A stretch of DNA of 64,000 nucleotides, taken from NCBI RefSeq assembly GCF_039539965.1, contig NZ_BAABED010000001.1:62001-126000 (forward strand), in the 5' to 3' direction. The translations under genes and the position numbers were made by a program. Positions 1 to 8,068 of the stretch are shown in pieces (positions within the stretch are counted from its first letter, which is position 1; each line of letters begins with the position of its first letter). A model generated the notes under the pieces. That model was not told the DNA's origin. It saw only the letters and a list, made by a program, of their open reading frames with translations, and ran no database searches. The stretch is from Arthrobacter methylotrophus (GTDB taxonomy: Bacteria > Actinomycetota > Actinomycetes > Actinomycetales > Micrococcaceae).

Positions 1-400
1 CGGTTGGGCGGCCCGTCGGGCCCGCGCAGCCACCCTGCTGGCCCAGGCGGACCAGCTCGCCGAATTGGCGGAGATCATCGGGACCTCCTCGCTGCCAGGC
101 CACGAACGGATGGTGCTGCTAGGTGGTCGCCTGTTACGTGACGGAGTGCTGATGCAAAACGCGCTTAGCGCCAATGACGGATTCTGTTCCCCGGAAAAAG
201 GCGCCGCATTGCTCGACCTCGTGCTCGACGTCGTCGACGCTTGCCAGAGGCTTGTGGAACGGGGGGTTGCAGCCACCACCATCGAGCGAGCCGATCTCGG
301 ACTGGTTCTTCGGGCACGTGAAGAAACGGGGCCCGCGGACGCGGCGGCTGTCAAAGCCCGCAGCAGTGAGATGCTCAAGGCATTGGAGGCTTTGCAATGA
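1..400 (+). CDS. atpA: A/V-type ATP synthase subunit A, C-terminal part (5' end outside window)
   Basis: This is the end of the catalytic A subunit of an archaeal/vacuolar-type rotary ATPase, a membrane-associated H+ or Na+ pump or synthase. The frame is open from base 2 without a start, so the gene begins upstream. The visible residues form the helical C-terminal domain, including ALSANDGFCSPEKGAALLD, typical of A subunits just before the C-terminus. The nucleotide-binding domain lies outside the window. The stop overlaps the start of the next gene (ATGA at 397-400), so subunits A, B and D are translationally coupled. Assignment rests on the tail plus the two following subunit genes. Confidence 0.85.
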   Translation, partial: GWAARRARAATLLAQADQLAELAEIIGTSSLPGHERMVLLGGRLLRDGVLMQNALSANDGFCSPEKGAALLDLVLDVVDACQRLVERGVAATTIERADLGLVLRAREETGPADAAAVKARSSEMLKALEALQ

Positions 401-1842
401 TCCATTCACAAGCCGCGGAGCCCCGCGAAGCCGGCCCGTTGCCGCTACCCCCGGCCTTCGCCGCGCAGATCTCCCACGGCGATGTTCGGGAGCTCCGTGG
501 ACCACTGCTCATCGCCGGCGGGATAGAAGGAGTCGGCTGGGATGAATTCGCCACGATCGATATGGACGGCGGTGAGCGCCGGCACGGCCTGGTCCTCGAA
601 GTGGACCAGGACCTCGCCACTTTGCAGGTACTTGAAAGCACCGACGGCATGTCGCTGGGCGGCATCAGGATCCGTTTCGAGGGACGTCCCTTGCACATCG
701 AAGTGGGAACCGAATGGCTGGGACGTGTCTGCAACGGACGCGGTGAACCGCTCGACGGCGGGCCCCCCGTTTCGGGGACGGCAACGCTTCCTGTCAGTGG
801 TTGGCCGCTGAACCCCGTCTACCGGGAACCCCCGCAAGAACCTGTGTTGACCGGCATTTCCGTGATCGATGGATTGACCACCTTGGTCAGGGGACAAAAA
901 CTCCCCATCTTCTCCGTGCCCGGTCTTGCGCACTTGACGCTGGCTACCCAGATTGCAGCCCAAGCGACCTCGAGCGGTCAGTCCTTCCGAGTGGTGTTCG
1001 CCGCGATGGGCCTGACCCACGCTGATATCGCATACGTCAGGGACCGCCTTGAAGGACGATCTGCCGAGGGAGAATTGGTGCTCCTCCTCAATGCGGCCGA
1101 CGATCCGGTCATTGAACGGATACTCACACCCCGGATCGCCCTCACCATTGCCGAACACCTTGCATATACCGAGGGCCACGACGTTCTCGTGATCATGTCA
1201 GACATGACCAGTTATGCCGAGGCGGTCCGTGAGGTTTCTGCTGCGCGACGGGAAATTCCGGCGCGAAGGGCCTACCCCGGTTACTTGTACAGCGACCTTG
1301 CCACCCTTTATGAGCGCTGTGGGCGGGTCAAGGGTCACGATGGCTCCGTCACGATCATCCCAGTGCTGACGATGCCGGGCGGCGACATGACCCACCCGGT
1401 TCCGGACCTGACCGGCTACATCACCGAGGGACAAATTGTCCTTGCCCCCGAAATAGCATCCCGTGGCATCTACCCGCCAGTCGACGTCCTGTCCTCCCTG
1501 TCGCGGCTGATGCGCAGCGGTGCTGGTAAAGACCGGACGCGCGAAGACCACCTCGACGTTGCCGCCCAGGTTCTCGCCGCCATGGCGCGGGCGCGGCAAG
1601 CCACCGAATTGGCCGAGCTGGTCGGCGCGGCGGCGCTGAGTGAAACCGACCGCAGTTACATCGAGTTCCAGACTCTGGTGGAAAACGGCCTCTTCAACCA
1701 GGGCCGCGACGAAATCCGTACCTTGGACGATACATTGGCACGGGCCTGGGCTGCGCTGGCTGCGCTACCGGAACAAGAGCTGACAATGGTGTCCACCGAT
1801 TTCCTGAAGCGCTATCTGCCCCACCGGGATGGCAATCCGTGA
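397..1842 (+). CDS. atpB: A/V-type ATP synthase subunit B
   Basis: The 481-residue protein is the non-catalytic, regulatory B subunit of the A/V-type ATPase headpiece. Family hallmarks seen are GRVCNGRGEPLDGGP (about residues 110-124), the stretch PVLTGISVIDGLTTLVRGQKLPIFS, and SDMTSYAEAVREVSAARREIPARRAYPGYLYSDLATLYERCG. The Walker A region is degenerate (SVPGLAHLTLATQ), as expected of B rather than A subunits. Length fits the family (about 460-490). The start overlaps the A-subunit stop and the stop overlaps the D-subunit start. V-type ATPases are uncommon in Arthrobacter-type bacteria, which normally rely on F1Fo; the rotor and stator genes would be upstream. Confidence 0.93.
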   Translation: MIHSQAAEPREAGPLPLPPAFAAQISHGDVRELRGPLLIAGGIEGVGWDEFATIDMDGGERRHGLVLEVDQDLATLQVLESTDGMSLGGIRIRFEGRPLHIEVGTEWLGRVCNGRGEPLDGGPPVSGTATLPVSGWPLNPVYREPPQEPVLTGISVIDGLTTLVRGQKLPIFSVPGLAHLTLATQIAAQATSSGQSFRVVFAAMGLTHADIAYVRDRLEGRSAEGELVLLLNAADDPVIERILTPRIALTIAEHLAYTEGHDVLVIMSDMTSYAEAVREVSAARREIPARRAYPGYLYSDLATLYERCGRVKGHDGSVTIIPVLTMPGGDMTHPVPDLTGYITEGQIVLAPEIASRGIYPPVDVLSSLSRLMRSGAGKDRTREDHLDVAAQVLAAMARARQATELAELVGAAALSETDRSYIEFQTLVENGLFNQGRDEIRTLDDTLARAWAALAALPEQELTMVSTDFLKRYLPHRDGNP

Positions 1843-2477
1843 GTGGCACGGGACGGGCAGCGAAGGTCCGGATTGAGCGGCGGCTGGTCACAGCCCGCCA
1901 CGGCGCACGCTTGTTGGACCGGAAACAGCACATTTTGGCGGACGAGCTGGAACGGTTCCAGCTGCGCGAAGAACTGACCCGTTCGGAGTGGGAAGCGCTG
2001 GCAAGGGAAGCTGCGCTCTGGCTGCGCCGGGCTGCCGCTTTGGACGGAACCGGGCAGATCGAGGCGGCTGCACCGTCGGAAGCCGCCGAGGTGCAGATGC
2101 GGTGGGCCAGCGCCATGGGTGTGCCATACCCCGAAGATCCGGAGTGTCAGCTCCCGGCGGCGCCAAACGCGGGCGGAAGCTCGGCGCTCTCCTACGCCGC
2201 GGTCGTTCATCGCAAGGCACTCGAAGCCGGCGTTCGCTTCGCCGCCGTCCAGCGTGCGGAAATGCTGCTGACCGCGGAACTCGCTGCCACCAGAATCCGC
2301 CAGCGTGCAGTTGAGAACCGCTGGATTCCGAAACTGGAAAACGAATTGCTGGCCATCCGGCGTCAGCTCGAAGCGCAGGAACTTGAAGAAAGCCTGCGCC
2401 TGCGCTGGGCGGCGGACCGGTCGGTGGCGAACCGGGGGCGACCCGTGCCGGATTCCGATGCGGGGAGGGACTCATGA
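1839..2477 (+). CDS. atpD: A/V-type ATP synthase subunit D
   Basis: The 212-residue, strongly helical and charged protein corresponds to the central-stalk D subunit that couples the catalytic head to the membrane ring. It carries the basic N-terminal coiled-coil start typical of the family (TARHGARLLDRKQHILADELERF, residues about 18-40) and a C-terminal coil with EMLLTAELAATRIRQRAVENRW and LENELLAIRRQLEAQELEE. A GTG start overlapping the subunit B stop (GTGA) was chosen because it directly follows the coupled arrangement. It is slightly short but complete. Its stop overlaps the start of the UspA gene, making A-B-D-UspA one likely transcript. Confidence 0.85.
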   Translation: MSGTGRAAKVRIERRLVTARHGARLLDRKQHILADELERFQLREELTRSEWEALAREAALWLRRAAALDGTGQIEAAAPSEAAEVQMRWASAMGVPYPEDPECQLPAAPNAGGSSALSYAAVVHRKALEAGVRFAAVQRAEMLLTAELAATRIRQRAVENRWIPKLENELLAIRRQLEAQELEESLRLRWAADRSVANRGRPVPDSDAGRDS

Positions 2478-2914
2478 GCGACGTGATCCTGGTGGCTGTG
2501 AATGACTCACGGGCAGCCTTCCGGGCCGCCGAAGTGGCGGTTGACTATGCCCGTCGGCTCAATGCGAGCCTGAGGGTCCTGACCGTCCAGGATGCGAGGG
2601 CGCTGGAGAGGCATCCCGGCAGCATCGATCCCACCGCCATGGCGAGAAGTTCGGACCTCGCTGCCGACGCGGCCCTCCGGCATGTCGCCGCGCTCGCAAC
2701 CGCGGCAGGAGTGGAGGTCTCACCCGCCCATCGCTCGGGCCGGGTCGCAGCCGAAATCCTCGCCGAGGCCCGTGACGTCGGGGCGGCCCTGATAGTAGTT
2801 GCCCTTGTGGACCGTCCGGGCAGCGCAACACCATATATCGGAAGCCATACCCTGCGGGTTTTGGAGTTTTCGGGCGTCCCCGTGTTGGTGGTGCCGTTGC
2901 GTGGAGCATCCTGA
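2474..2914 (+). CDS. Universal stress protein (UspA family)
   Basis: A 146-residue single-domain Usp protein, probably cytoplasmic. It starts with the family's first strand (SDVILVAVNDSRAAFRAAEVAVDYARRLNASLRVLTV) and ends with the nucleotide-binding half, GSHTLRVLEFSGVPVLVVP. The usual G-2x-G-9x-G-S/T signature is only partly present (IGSHTLRVLEFSGVPVL), so ATP binding is uncertain. The ATG overlaps the stop of the ATPase D subunit (ATGA at 2474-2477), which places a stress or energy-sensing protein in the ATPase operon. The role is inferred only from family and position. Confidence 0.85.
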   Translation: MSDVILVAVNDSRAAFRAAEVAVDYARRLNASLRVLTVQDARALERHPGSIDPTAMARSSDLAADAALRHVAALATAAGVEVSPAHRSGRVAAEILAEARDVGAALIVVALVDRPGSATPYIGSHTLRVLEFSGVPVLVVPLRGAS

Positions 2915-3024
2915 GGACGGTCTCGGCCCGCAAGCATGTTCGGGGACCTCCCCCGGGACCGTTGTCGTGGGCGGCGCGCACTGGCTCCGTGGCCCCAACC
3001 CGTCTGGGCTTCTAGGCTGGAGGG

Positions 3025-4470
3025 ATGAGCGACGACGCAACAGCCGGCATACTGCAACGCCCCTATCTTCTAGCGACGGCGGGTGCCTGCGCGTTGGTCT
3101 TTCTGGCAGCGTTTGAATCGATGGCCGTCACCACCATCATGCCGCTGGTGAGTCGCGAGCTGGATGGTGCCGGGCTCTATGCACTGGCCTTCGCCGGGCC
3201 TCTCGCCACGGGCGTTATCGGGATGGTCGTCGCGGGGAACTGGGCGGACCGTCGCGGCCCGGCCGCCCCGTTGTACGCGTCCGTGGCCTTGTTCGCGGCA
3301 GGGTTGTTGATCGCCGGTACCGCGGTTTCCATGCCGATGCTCGTGGCGGGACGGCTCGTCCAGGGCCTTGGCGGTGGCGCGATGACGGTGGCGCTCTACG
3401 TGGTGATCGCCCGGGTCTACCCTGCAAGGCTCCACGCCCAGGTCTTCGCCGCGTTCTCGGCTGCCTGGGTCATTCCATCGATGATCGGTCCTTTCGCCGC
3501 GGGTGTCGTTGCCCAGTTGAGCAGCTGGCACTGGGTATTCCTGGGCGTGGTCGGCCTCGTGGTCCCGGCGTTGGCGATGATCCTCCCCGCCATGCGGGGC
3601 ATGCGCTCCGCGCGAGGCCCAGGGGAGGCGTCTGAAGCCGCCGTTGCGCCTTGGGCGATCGGCCGCATGGGATGGGCCGCGCTCGCAGCCCTCGCCGTCC
3701 TCGGCCTGAACCTGTCCGGCCAGGTGCCCGGAGTCGCTTGGGTGATAGCCGCCGTCGCGCTCGCCGTTGCCATGCTGGCCGTGCGGCCGTTGGTTCCCCG
3801 CGGCACGCTCCGCGCGCACCGTGGATTGCCGAGCGTCATCCTGATGCGCGGATTCGCCTCCGCAGCCTTTTTCGGTGCTGAGGTGTACGTGCCGTACCTC
3901 CTCACGGATCGATACTCCTTCACGCCAGCGTTCGCCGGGCTCGCTTTGACGGGATCGGCGCTCGCCTGGGCCGGTGCCTCCGCCGTCCAAGGACGGCCGG
4001 GATCCAGGCTCGGCAGCCCCCTGGCGGTCCGGATCGGTTCCGCGTTGGTGCTCGGTGCCATCGCCGTCCTCCTCGTGACTACGGTGTCCGGGTGGCCGGC
4101 AGGGGTGGCGATTGCGGGCTGGCTGTTCGCGGGCGCCGGCATGGGCTTGATGTACCCGCGGCTGAGCGTCATGACCCTGGCTCTCTCCACGCCCGAGGAC
4201 CAGGGCTTCAACAGTTCGGCAATGTCCATCGCCGATTCCCTCGGGGGTGCCCTCTCGCTCGCCGTGACGGGACTCGTCTTCAGTGCCATGACGACGGCGG
4301 CGGCCTCCTTCGCCGCGTCCTTCTCTGGCGTGTTCGCACTGACTGCGGGAATCGCCGTCATCGGACTTCTCATTGCGCCGCGGATTGCAGGGCGGCCGTC
4401 CTCGGGTGCTGAAAGCGTGCGGGGCGCCGAGGCGCGCCGAGCCAGCGAGGCGGACGACGTACGGGCCTAG
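3025..4470 (+). CDS. MFS transporter, probable multidrug efflux type
   Basis: A 481-residue polytopic membrane protein of the major facilitator superfamily. The first helix carries AFESMAVTTIMPLVSRELDG, the motif D1-like start of drug:H+ antiporters. Motif A is visible as GNWADRRGPAAPLYASV and motif B as LVAGRLVQGLGGGAMTVALYVVIARVYP (residues about 112-139). The C-terminal cytoplasmic tail is about 30 residues, charged and Ala/Glu/Arg-rich. It is monocistronic, 110 bases after the UspA gene and convergent with the DUF5134 gene. Substrate cannot be deduced. Confidence 0.88.
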   Translation: MSDDATAGILQRPYLLATAGACALVFLAAFESMAVTTIMPLVSRELDGAGLYALAFAGPLATGVIGMVVAGNWADRRGPAAPLYASVALFAAGLLIAGTAVSMPMLVAGRLVQGLGGGAMTVALYVVIARVYPARLHAQVFAAFSAAWVIPSMIGPFAAGVVAQLSSWHWVFLGVVGLVVPALAMILPAMRGMRSARGPGEASEAAVAPWAIGRMGWAALAALAVLGLNLSGQVPGVAWVIAAVALAVAMLAVRPLVPRGTLRAHRGLPSVILMRGFASAAFFGAEVYVPYLLTDRYSFTPAFAGLALTGSALAWAGASAVQGRPGSRLGSPLAVRIGSALVLGAIAVLLVTTVSGWPAGVAIAGWLFAGAGMGLMYPRLSVMTLALSTPEDQGFNSSAMSIADSLGGALSLAVTGLVFSAMTTAAASFAASFSGVFALTAGIAVIGLLIAPRIAGRPSSGAESVRGAEARRASEADDVRA

Positions 4471-4514
4471 GCCTTTCGGGTGGCCTGTGGCCTTGGCGGC
4501 CTGGCGACGGTTGT

Positions 4515-5186
4515 TTATGACATGGTGGCGAACATGAGGGCCATGGTGGTGGCGCCGAGGGCTTCGAGTCCGTGGTTTGTGCGGGTGTGGGGTGGTGGGG
4601 TTGTTTTGGGGTGGTGGGTGGTTTTTTGTCGTCGGGCACGCAGTAGGAGGATGAGGAATATTACTGCTGCGGCTGTGAAGAATGTTGCCGGGAGGATCGC
4701 CAGTGCCGGTGAGTGATCGAGTGGTGGGGTTGCCGGGCTGTGGGGCGTTGCTGTCATGGTGTGGTGGGTGGCTGGCATGGGCATTGTCATTGTCTGTGCG
4801 GGGGTGGTTCCCGGGGCGGGGGTGGTTCCTTGACTCATCATGGCGATCATGAGGGCTGCGCCGGCCATGGTGAGGGCGTGGTAGGCGCATTTGAGCTGGC
4901 CTTGGGCGGTGGTGCAGAGTGTTTTGAATTCGGGGCGGGCGACGGCTTGGATGGTGAACCAGAGGGCGGCGGCGGCCAGGACGGCGATCTGGGCCAGCAT
5001 GGTGGTGGGGGCGAGGTTCCAGAGCATGGCGGCCATCAGGATGTTCATGAGGGCGTGGAGGATGTTGTTGACCCGGTCCGTGTGTTGGCGGGACCGTGCC
5101 GCTTGCAGGGCGTGGTAGCTTCCGCCCAGGAGCAGGGCGGCGGTGAGGGTCCAGGTAATTGCGGGGATGTTGAACACGCGGATCAC
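4515..5186 (-). CDS. DUF5134 membrane protein with Met/His-rich loop, copy 1
   Basis: A 223-residue integral membrane protein matching the actinobacterial DUF5134 pattern, with conserved NNILHALMNILMAAMLWN near residue 45. About six hydrophobic helices are seen. A loop after the fourth is rich in Met and His (MTMTMPMPATHHTMTATPHS, within about residues 128-148), a composition typical of copper-handling segments. It lies 150 bases downstream of maox copy 1 on the same strand and was duplicated together with it (copy at 28251-28925, differing at two internal residues and the last codon). The family has no established function. A role in supplying Cu to the copper-dependent oxidase is inference from context. 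Confidence 0.7.
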   Translation of the reverse strand: MIRVFNIPAITWTLTAALLLGGSYHALQAARSRQHTDRVNNILHALMNILMAAMLWNLAPTTMLAQIAVLAAAALWFTIQAVARPEFKTLCTTAQGQLKCAYHALTMAGAALMIAMMSQGTTPAPGTTPAQTMTMPMPATHHTMTATPHSPATPPLDHSPALAILPATFFTAAAVIFLILLLRARRQKTTHHPKTTPPPHTRTNHGLEALGATTMALMFATMS

Positions 5187-5218
5187 GCTCTCGCTGCTGG
5201 GTTTGGGTGGGGTATGGG

Positions 5219-5319
5219 TTCAGTCCCCGGTGCGGATGCGGACAGCACCGGGGACTGAAGATCGGGGTGGAAAAAGGGGTGTGGTCCCCGGTGCGGATGC
5301 GGACGGCACCGGGGACCAC
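5219..5319. terminator. Two strong hairpins between maox copy 1 and DUF5134
   Basis: There are two GC-rich perfect stems. One pairs 5219-5233 (TTCAGTCCCCGGTGC) with 5245-5259 (15 bp). The other pairs 5281-5294 (GTGGTCCCCGGTGC) with 5306-5319 (14 bp). Read on the minus strand the maox-proximal hairpin is followed by an ACCCC and T5 run (5271-5279), so it can act as an intrinsic terminator or attenuator ending the maox message before DUF5134. The same pair follows maox copy 3. Confidence 0.7.
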
Positions 5320-5338
5320 GGTTAGTGCTTGCTTGCCT

Positions 5339-7279
5339 TTATTGTTCGTTTCCTGTGCTGCAGTGCCCGCCGTTGGTGCCCCGGGTTTCGGTGGGGAGGT
5401 TCAGGGTGGGGTTTTGGTTGAAGAAGCCGTGGGGTTCGAGCATGAAGCCGATGTTCTGGCGGGGCATGACGGGCCAGTCTTCGAGACGGACGACGTGGTG
5501 CATGCCGAAGGTGTACCAGACCACGAGGTCCTGGTCCACGATGTTCCGGTCCTTTTCGGTCCAGACGTGCAGGCCGTCATCGGCGCCGGTGGACTGGTTC
5601 GGGAACTCCCCGGCGGCGAAGCGCTCGGTCCGGTCGTAAGCGGTGACCCAGAGGTTGTTCCGGGCGAACTGGGCACGTTTGGAGACGTAGGACTCGTCCC
5701 CGGCCGCGAGCTGGATACCATCGGTGGGGATCAACCGGTACGCGACCGGTTCATCCACGATGTTCCTGCTCTCGTGGTTGACGACCTTCCAGAACCGGTG
5801 CTTGCCCGAATCGGTCTTACGGATCGCGGCTTTCTCGGTCTCCAGCAAACGATCCACGGCCATGAACGCGGTATGGGTGGGGTTCTCCCGGGGGATTTCC
5901 ATGTCCACTTCGTAAACGGCGTTCTTCAGACCATCAAGCTCGAAGTCCATCCGGACGTTGAACATGTGCTGGTGGATCGGGGCGTACAGGCCATCGTTGT
6001 TCAGGGACTGACCGTACGGGCTCTTCTCACCAGGCTTCTGCCCGGCAGTGGAAAGAATACCGGTGGCCTTGACCAGGAACTCGATGCTCCCGTCAAGGAA
6101 AAGGTGCCAGTAGAACGCGTACTCATAGTTCGCGACCGTAGCAATGAAGGAAATCACCAGCTTCCGGCTGCGCCGGGTCTCGGTGGTGCCCTCACGGAAA
6201 TCGAAGTGCTTCCACAAAATGGAATCGTCTTCCTCATGCATGCAGATCGCGTTCTCGATCGTCCACGGGTTACCGAGGCTGTCCACGCTATGACCATCGA
6301 AGTACTTGATCTCACCCAGGCAGTCACAACCCAACGTCAGGGAGTTGGCCATGTTACCGATGTTGTACTCACCGGAATCAAACGCGTTCTTCTTCGCCTG
6401 CACCGGGGCCGTATCACCATAAGGAACAACCATTTCCGACAACGAAGCCCGGTTGATCACCGAACGCTCAACACCCTGATCCCGGAACTTGAGCTGGTGC
6501 AGGACCAGACCCTCACGCGGGGTGAAACCAACCCGGAAAGACCAATCAGCCCACTGCACATGATTACCCGTCACCGCGAACGACGCACCCTCGGGCTGGG
6601 TGATCTCAATGGGTTTGAGGTCCGTACGGGCCGGACCGACGTACTTGGGCAGGTAATTACCCGAAGCGGCCGGAACCGGGATCGCCTGGTCATCCTCAAG
6701 CTTGACGACCTCCCCGGAATTCAAGTCCACGATCACAATGAAATTCTCGATCGGGTGCGCGTACGGGCTATCGTCCGCCTCGTCCCGAACAAAAACCAGG
6801 GCACGCATCAAACGCCGGCCCTCATCATCCTCACCGAAATAACCCACGGACCACGGCTCGAAACACACCAAGGACATATCCGTGATCCCGCGCTTGGCCA
6901 AAGCAGCCTGAACCTCGGGATTCTTCCGGCAACTCTCCTCACCCTCGGCGAACTCATCCACCATGAACGGCGGCTGAACACCGGCAGCAAGCTGCCTCCA
7001 CGCATCCACCGTGCCCGTCTCAAGACTCACGACCGCCTCGAACGCACGCCCCTGAGCCCGGTCCACCAGAACCGCGTCCGCCTCACGCGCCACCTGCACA
7101 CCATTACGCAAATCCGCCTTGGACGGCTCACGCAACTCAACACTGATAAAACGGAACGACTCCCCCGCAGCCGGGCCCTCCTTCAAAATCGAAACCGCAC
7201 GGGAAATCTCCACCCGCGACAACGGATCCAACGGATGCGCCGTCCCAACAACGGCTTGAGCTTCACTGCTGATAGTCAT
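5339..7279 (-). CDS. maox: Copper-containing primary amine (methylamine) oxidase, copy 1
   Basis: This 646-residue copper amine oxidase oxidises a primary amine to aldehyde, NH3 and H2O2; with methylamine the aldehyde is formaldehyde. The topaquinone precursor is Tyr385 in NYEY, the probable catalytic base is Asp301 in FDSGEY, and the Cu ligands are His436 and His438 (IHQH) plus one of His594/595 (GMHH). No signal peptide is seen, so it is probably cytoplasmic. The start follows AAGGAG seven bases upstream. It differs from copy 2 at only two residues (Ala235 for Thr, Ser273 for Pro). It is divergent from the nickel transporter gene with a shared, mirrored control region. The methylamine assignment rests on the RuMP genes nearby and the Arthrobacter P1 precedent; phenethylamine or tyramine oxidases belong to the same family. 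Confidence 0.93.
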   Translation of the reverse strand: MTISSEAQAVVGTAHPLDPLSRVEISRAVSILKEGPAAGESFRFISVELREPSKADLRNGVQVAREADAVLVDRAQGRAFEAVVSLETGTVDAWRQLAAGVQPPFMVDEFAEGEESCRKNPEVQAALAKRGITDMSLVCFEPWSVGYFGEDDEGRRLMRALVFVRDEADDSPYAHPIENFIVIVDLNSGEVVKLEDDQAIPVPAASGNYLPKYVGPARTDLKPIEITQPEGASFAVTGNHVQWADWSFRVGFTPREGLVLHQLKFRDQGVERSVINRASLSEMVVPYGDTAPVQAKKNAFDSGEYNIGNMANSLTLGCDCLGEIKYFDGHSVDSLGNPWTIENAICMHEEDDSILWKHFDFREGTTETRRSRKLVISFIATVANYEYAFYWHLFLDGSIEFLVKATGILSTAGQKPGEKSPYGQSLNNDGLYAPIHQHMFNVRMDFELDGLKNAVYEVDMEIPRENPTHTAFMAVDRLLETEKAAIRKTDSGKHRFWKVVNHESRNIVDEPVAYRLIPTDGIQLAAGDESYVSKRAQFARNNLWVTAYDRTERFAAGEFPNQSTGADDGLHVWTEKDRNIVDQDLVVWYTFGMHHVVRLEDWPVMPRQNIGFMLEPHGFFNQNPTLNLPTETRGTNGGHCSTGNEQ

Positions 7280-7516
7280 GATTATCTCCTTGATTGGTCC
7301 TGTTCAGGATGAGGATCCCCATGGCCCGGGCAGCCGAATACGGCCCGCGGCATGAGTGGTGTTCGGCGGACGCTGTGGCAGACCCTCTTGTCCTTGGAAC
7401 TCGTTTAAGGGACACCGAGCCCGGGCTCGCTGCAGCTGACTTGCAAGTGTCCGGTCTGCGCAAACCCGGCATCCCTCACGTCACGAAGGGTCAGCGGAGC
7501 TCTGAACTCTACTGGC

Positions 7517-7530
7517 GTGACGCCGGTCAC
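7517..7530. promoter_or_regulatory. Candidate operator GTGAC-N4-GTCAC upstream of maox copy 1
   Basis: A perfect 14-bp dyad (GTGACGCCGGTCAC on the plus strand) lies about 240 bases upstream of the maox start. The GTGA-N6-TCAC form recurs at equivalent positions upstream of the nickel transporter (7882-7895), maox copy 2 (21676-21689) and maox copy 3 (25859-25872). A dimeric regulator such as the IclR or GntR protein encoded nearby is a plausible ligand (inference). Confidence 0.6.
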
Positions 7531-7881
7531 GTGGTTCCCATGCAGCAAAGCTACGGCAAATAAAACATTTAGTCCAGCCTTTTTTGTGATGATTCGCAGA
7601 TCAAGCGTCATCAGGAACGCATCGCATGCCGCCGAAGGGTGTTCCGCGGTGCGATCTGCTCCCGACCGGAAGGTTTGATCCTGCGGGGTGGGGTTTGGGC
7701 CGACTCCTAGTGCTATCGGAGCGCATCGGATTCCGCGGCTGGGTAGATCAATGAAGCCTGACCCGCAAGACAAGGTGGATGTGATGGTCGCAAGTCCCAT
7801 AGTTTTAGATCTAATTGAATCGCAGAAAAAAGGGCTGGACTAAATGTTTTATTTGCCGTAGCTTTGCTGCATGAGAACCAA

Positions 7882-7895
7882 GTGACTCGCATCAC
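7882..7895. promoter_or_regulatory. Candidate operator GTGA-N6-TCAC upstream of the nickel transporter
   Basis: The sequence GTGACTCGCATCAC sits just after the mirrored block GCCGTAGCTTTGCTGCATG, as it does at the maox copies. Conservation of both halves while the centre varies is what an operator would show. Confidence 0.6.
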
Positions 7896-8068
7896 GTCAG
7901 CGGAGTTCGGAACTGCGATGGCCCTTCGCCAAAGGGTTGCCGGGGTTGCACAGACCGGGCGCATGAAGGTCCGCGCCCAACATCTGCCTAACCCTCTTCA
8001 GGCCACGGGCACTTCAACCGCCCAGGCCTCAGGGATCCTCATCCTGAACAAAGAACCAAGGAGAAACC

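Larger units (their letters stand above)
4517..7331. repeat. Long inverted repeat, arm 1 (DUF5134 plus maox copy 1)
   Basis: This 2.8 kb block is nearly identical, in reverse orientation, to 26107-28919. The left edge is sharp: after the shared CACCATGTC the copy-1 gene stops at once whereas the other arm continues with one more codon. The right edge falls in the maox leader at GCCCGGGCC. Only a few substitutions and a one-base deletion in the other arm were seen, which suggests recent duplication or gene conversion. Recombination between the arms would invert the 19 kb between them. Confidence 0.9.
7280..8068. promoter_or_regulatory. Divergent control region of maox copy 1 and the nickel transporter, with mirrored blocks
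   Basis: No gene is seen in this 789-base spacer. It contains a perfect 41-bp inverted repeat (7539-7579 against 7833-7873), reading outward as the start of a longer leader shared by both genes. Just downstream of each arm is a palindrome: GTGACGCCGGTCAC at 7517-7530 (maox side) and GTGACTCGCATCAC at 7882-7895 (transporter side). Each leader ends with GGGATCCTCATCCTGAACA shortly before the ribosome-binding site. Thus each gene has its own copy of the same regulatory leader. Confidence 0.8.

Noticed and set aside
3070..5319. A 749-codon minus-strand frame across the MFS gene and DUF5134
   Set aside because: It is low-complexity Pro/His/Arg/Gly-rich translation antisense to the MFS transporter; a typical high-GC artefact.
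5207..7312. A 701-codon plus-strand frame opposite maox copy 1, and matching minus-strand frames opposite copies 2 and 3
   Set aside because: It is the antisense shadow of a highly conserved, motif-complete amine oxidase; the translation has no family features and repeats only because the oxidase repeats.
7561..8068. Guanidine (ykkC-type) riboswitch upstream of the nickel transporter and ureohydrolase
   Set aside because: I looked for the conserved guanidine-I, -II and -III elements here, before 9353 and before the SMR pair and did not recognise them. A covariance-model search would be decisive.
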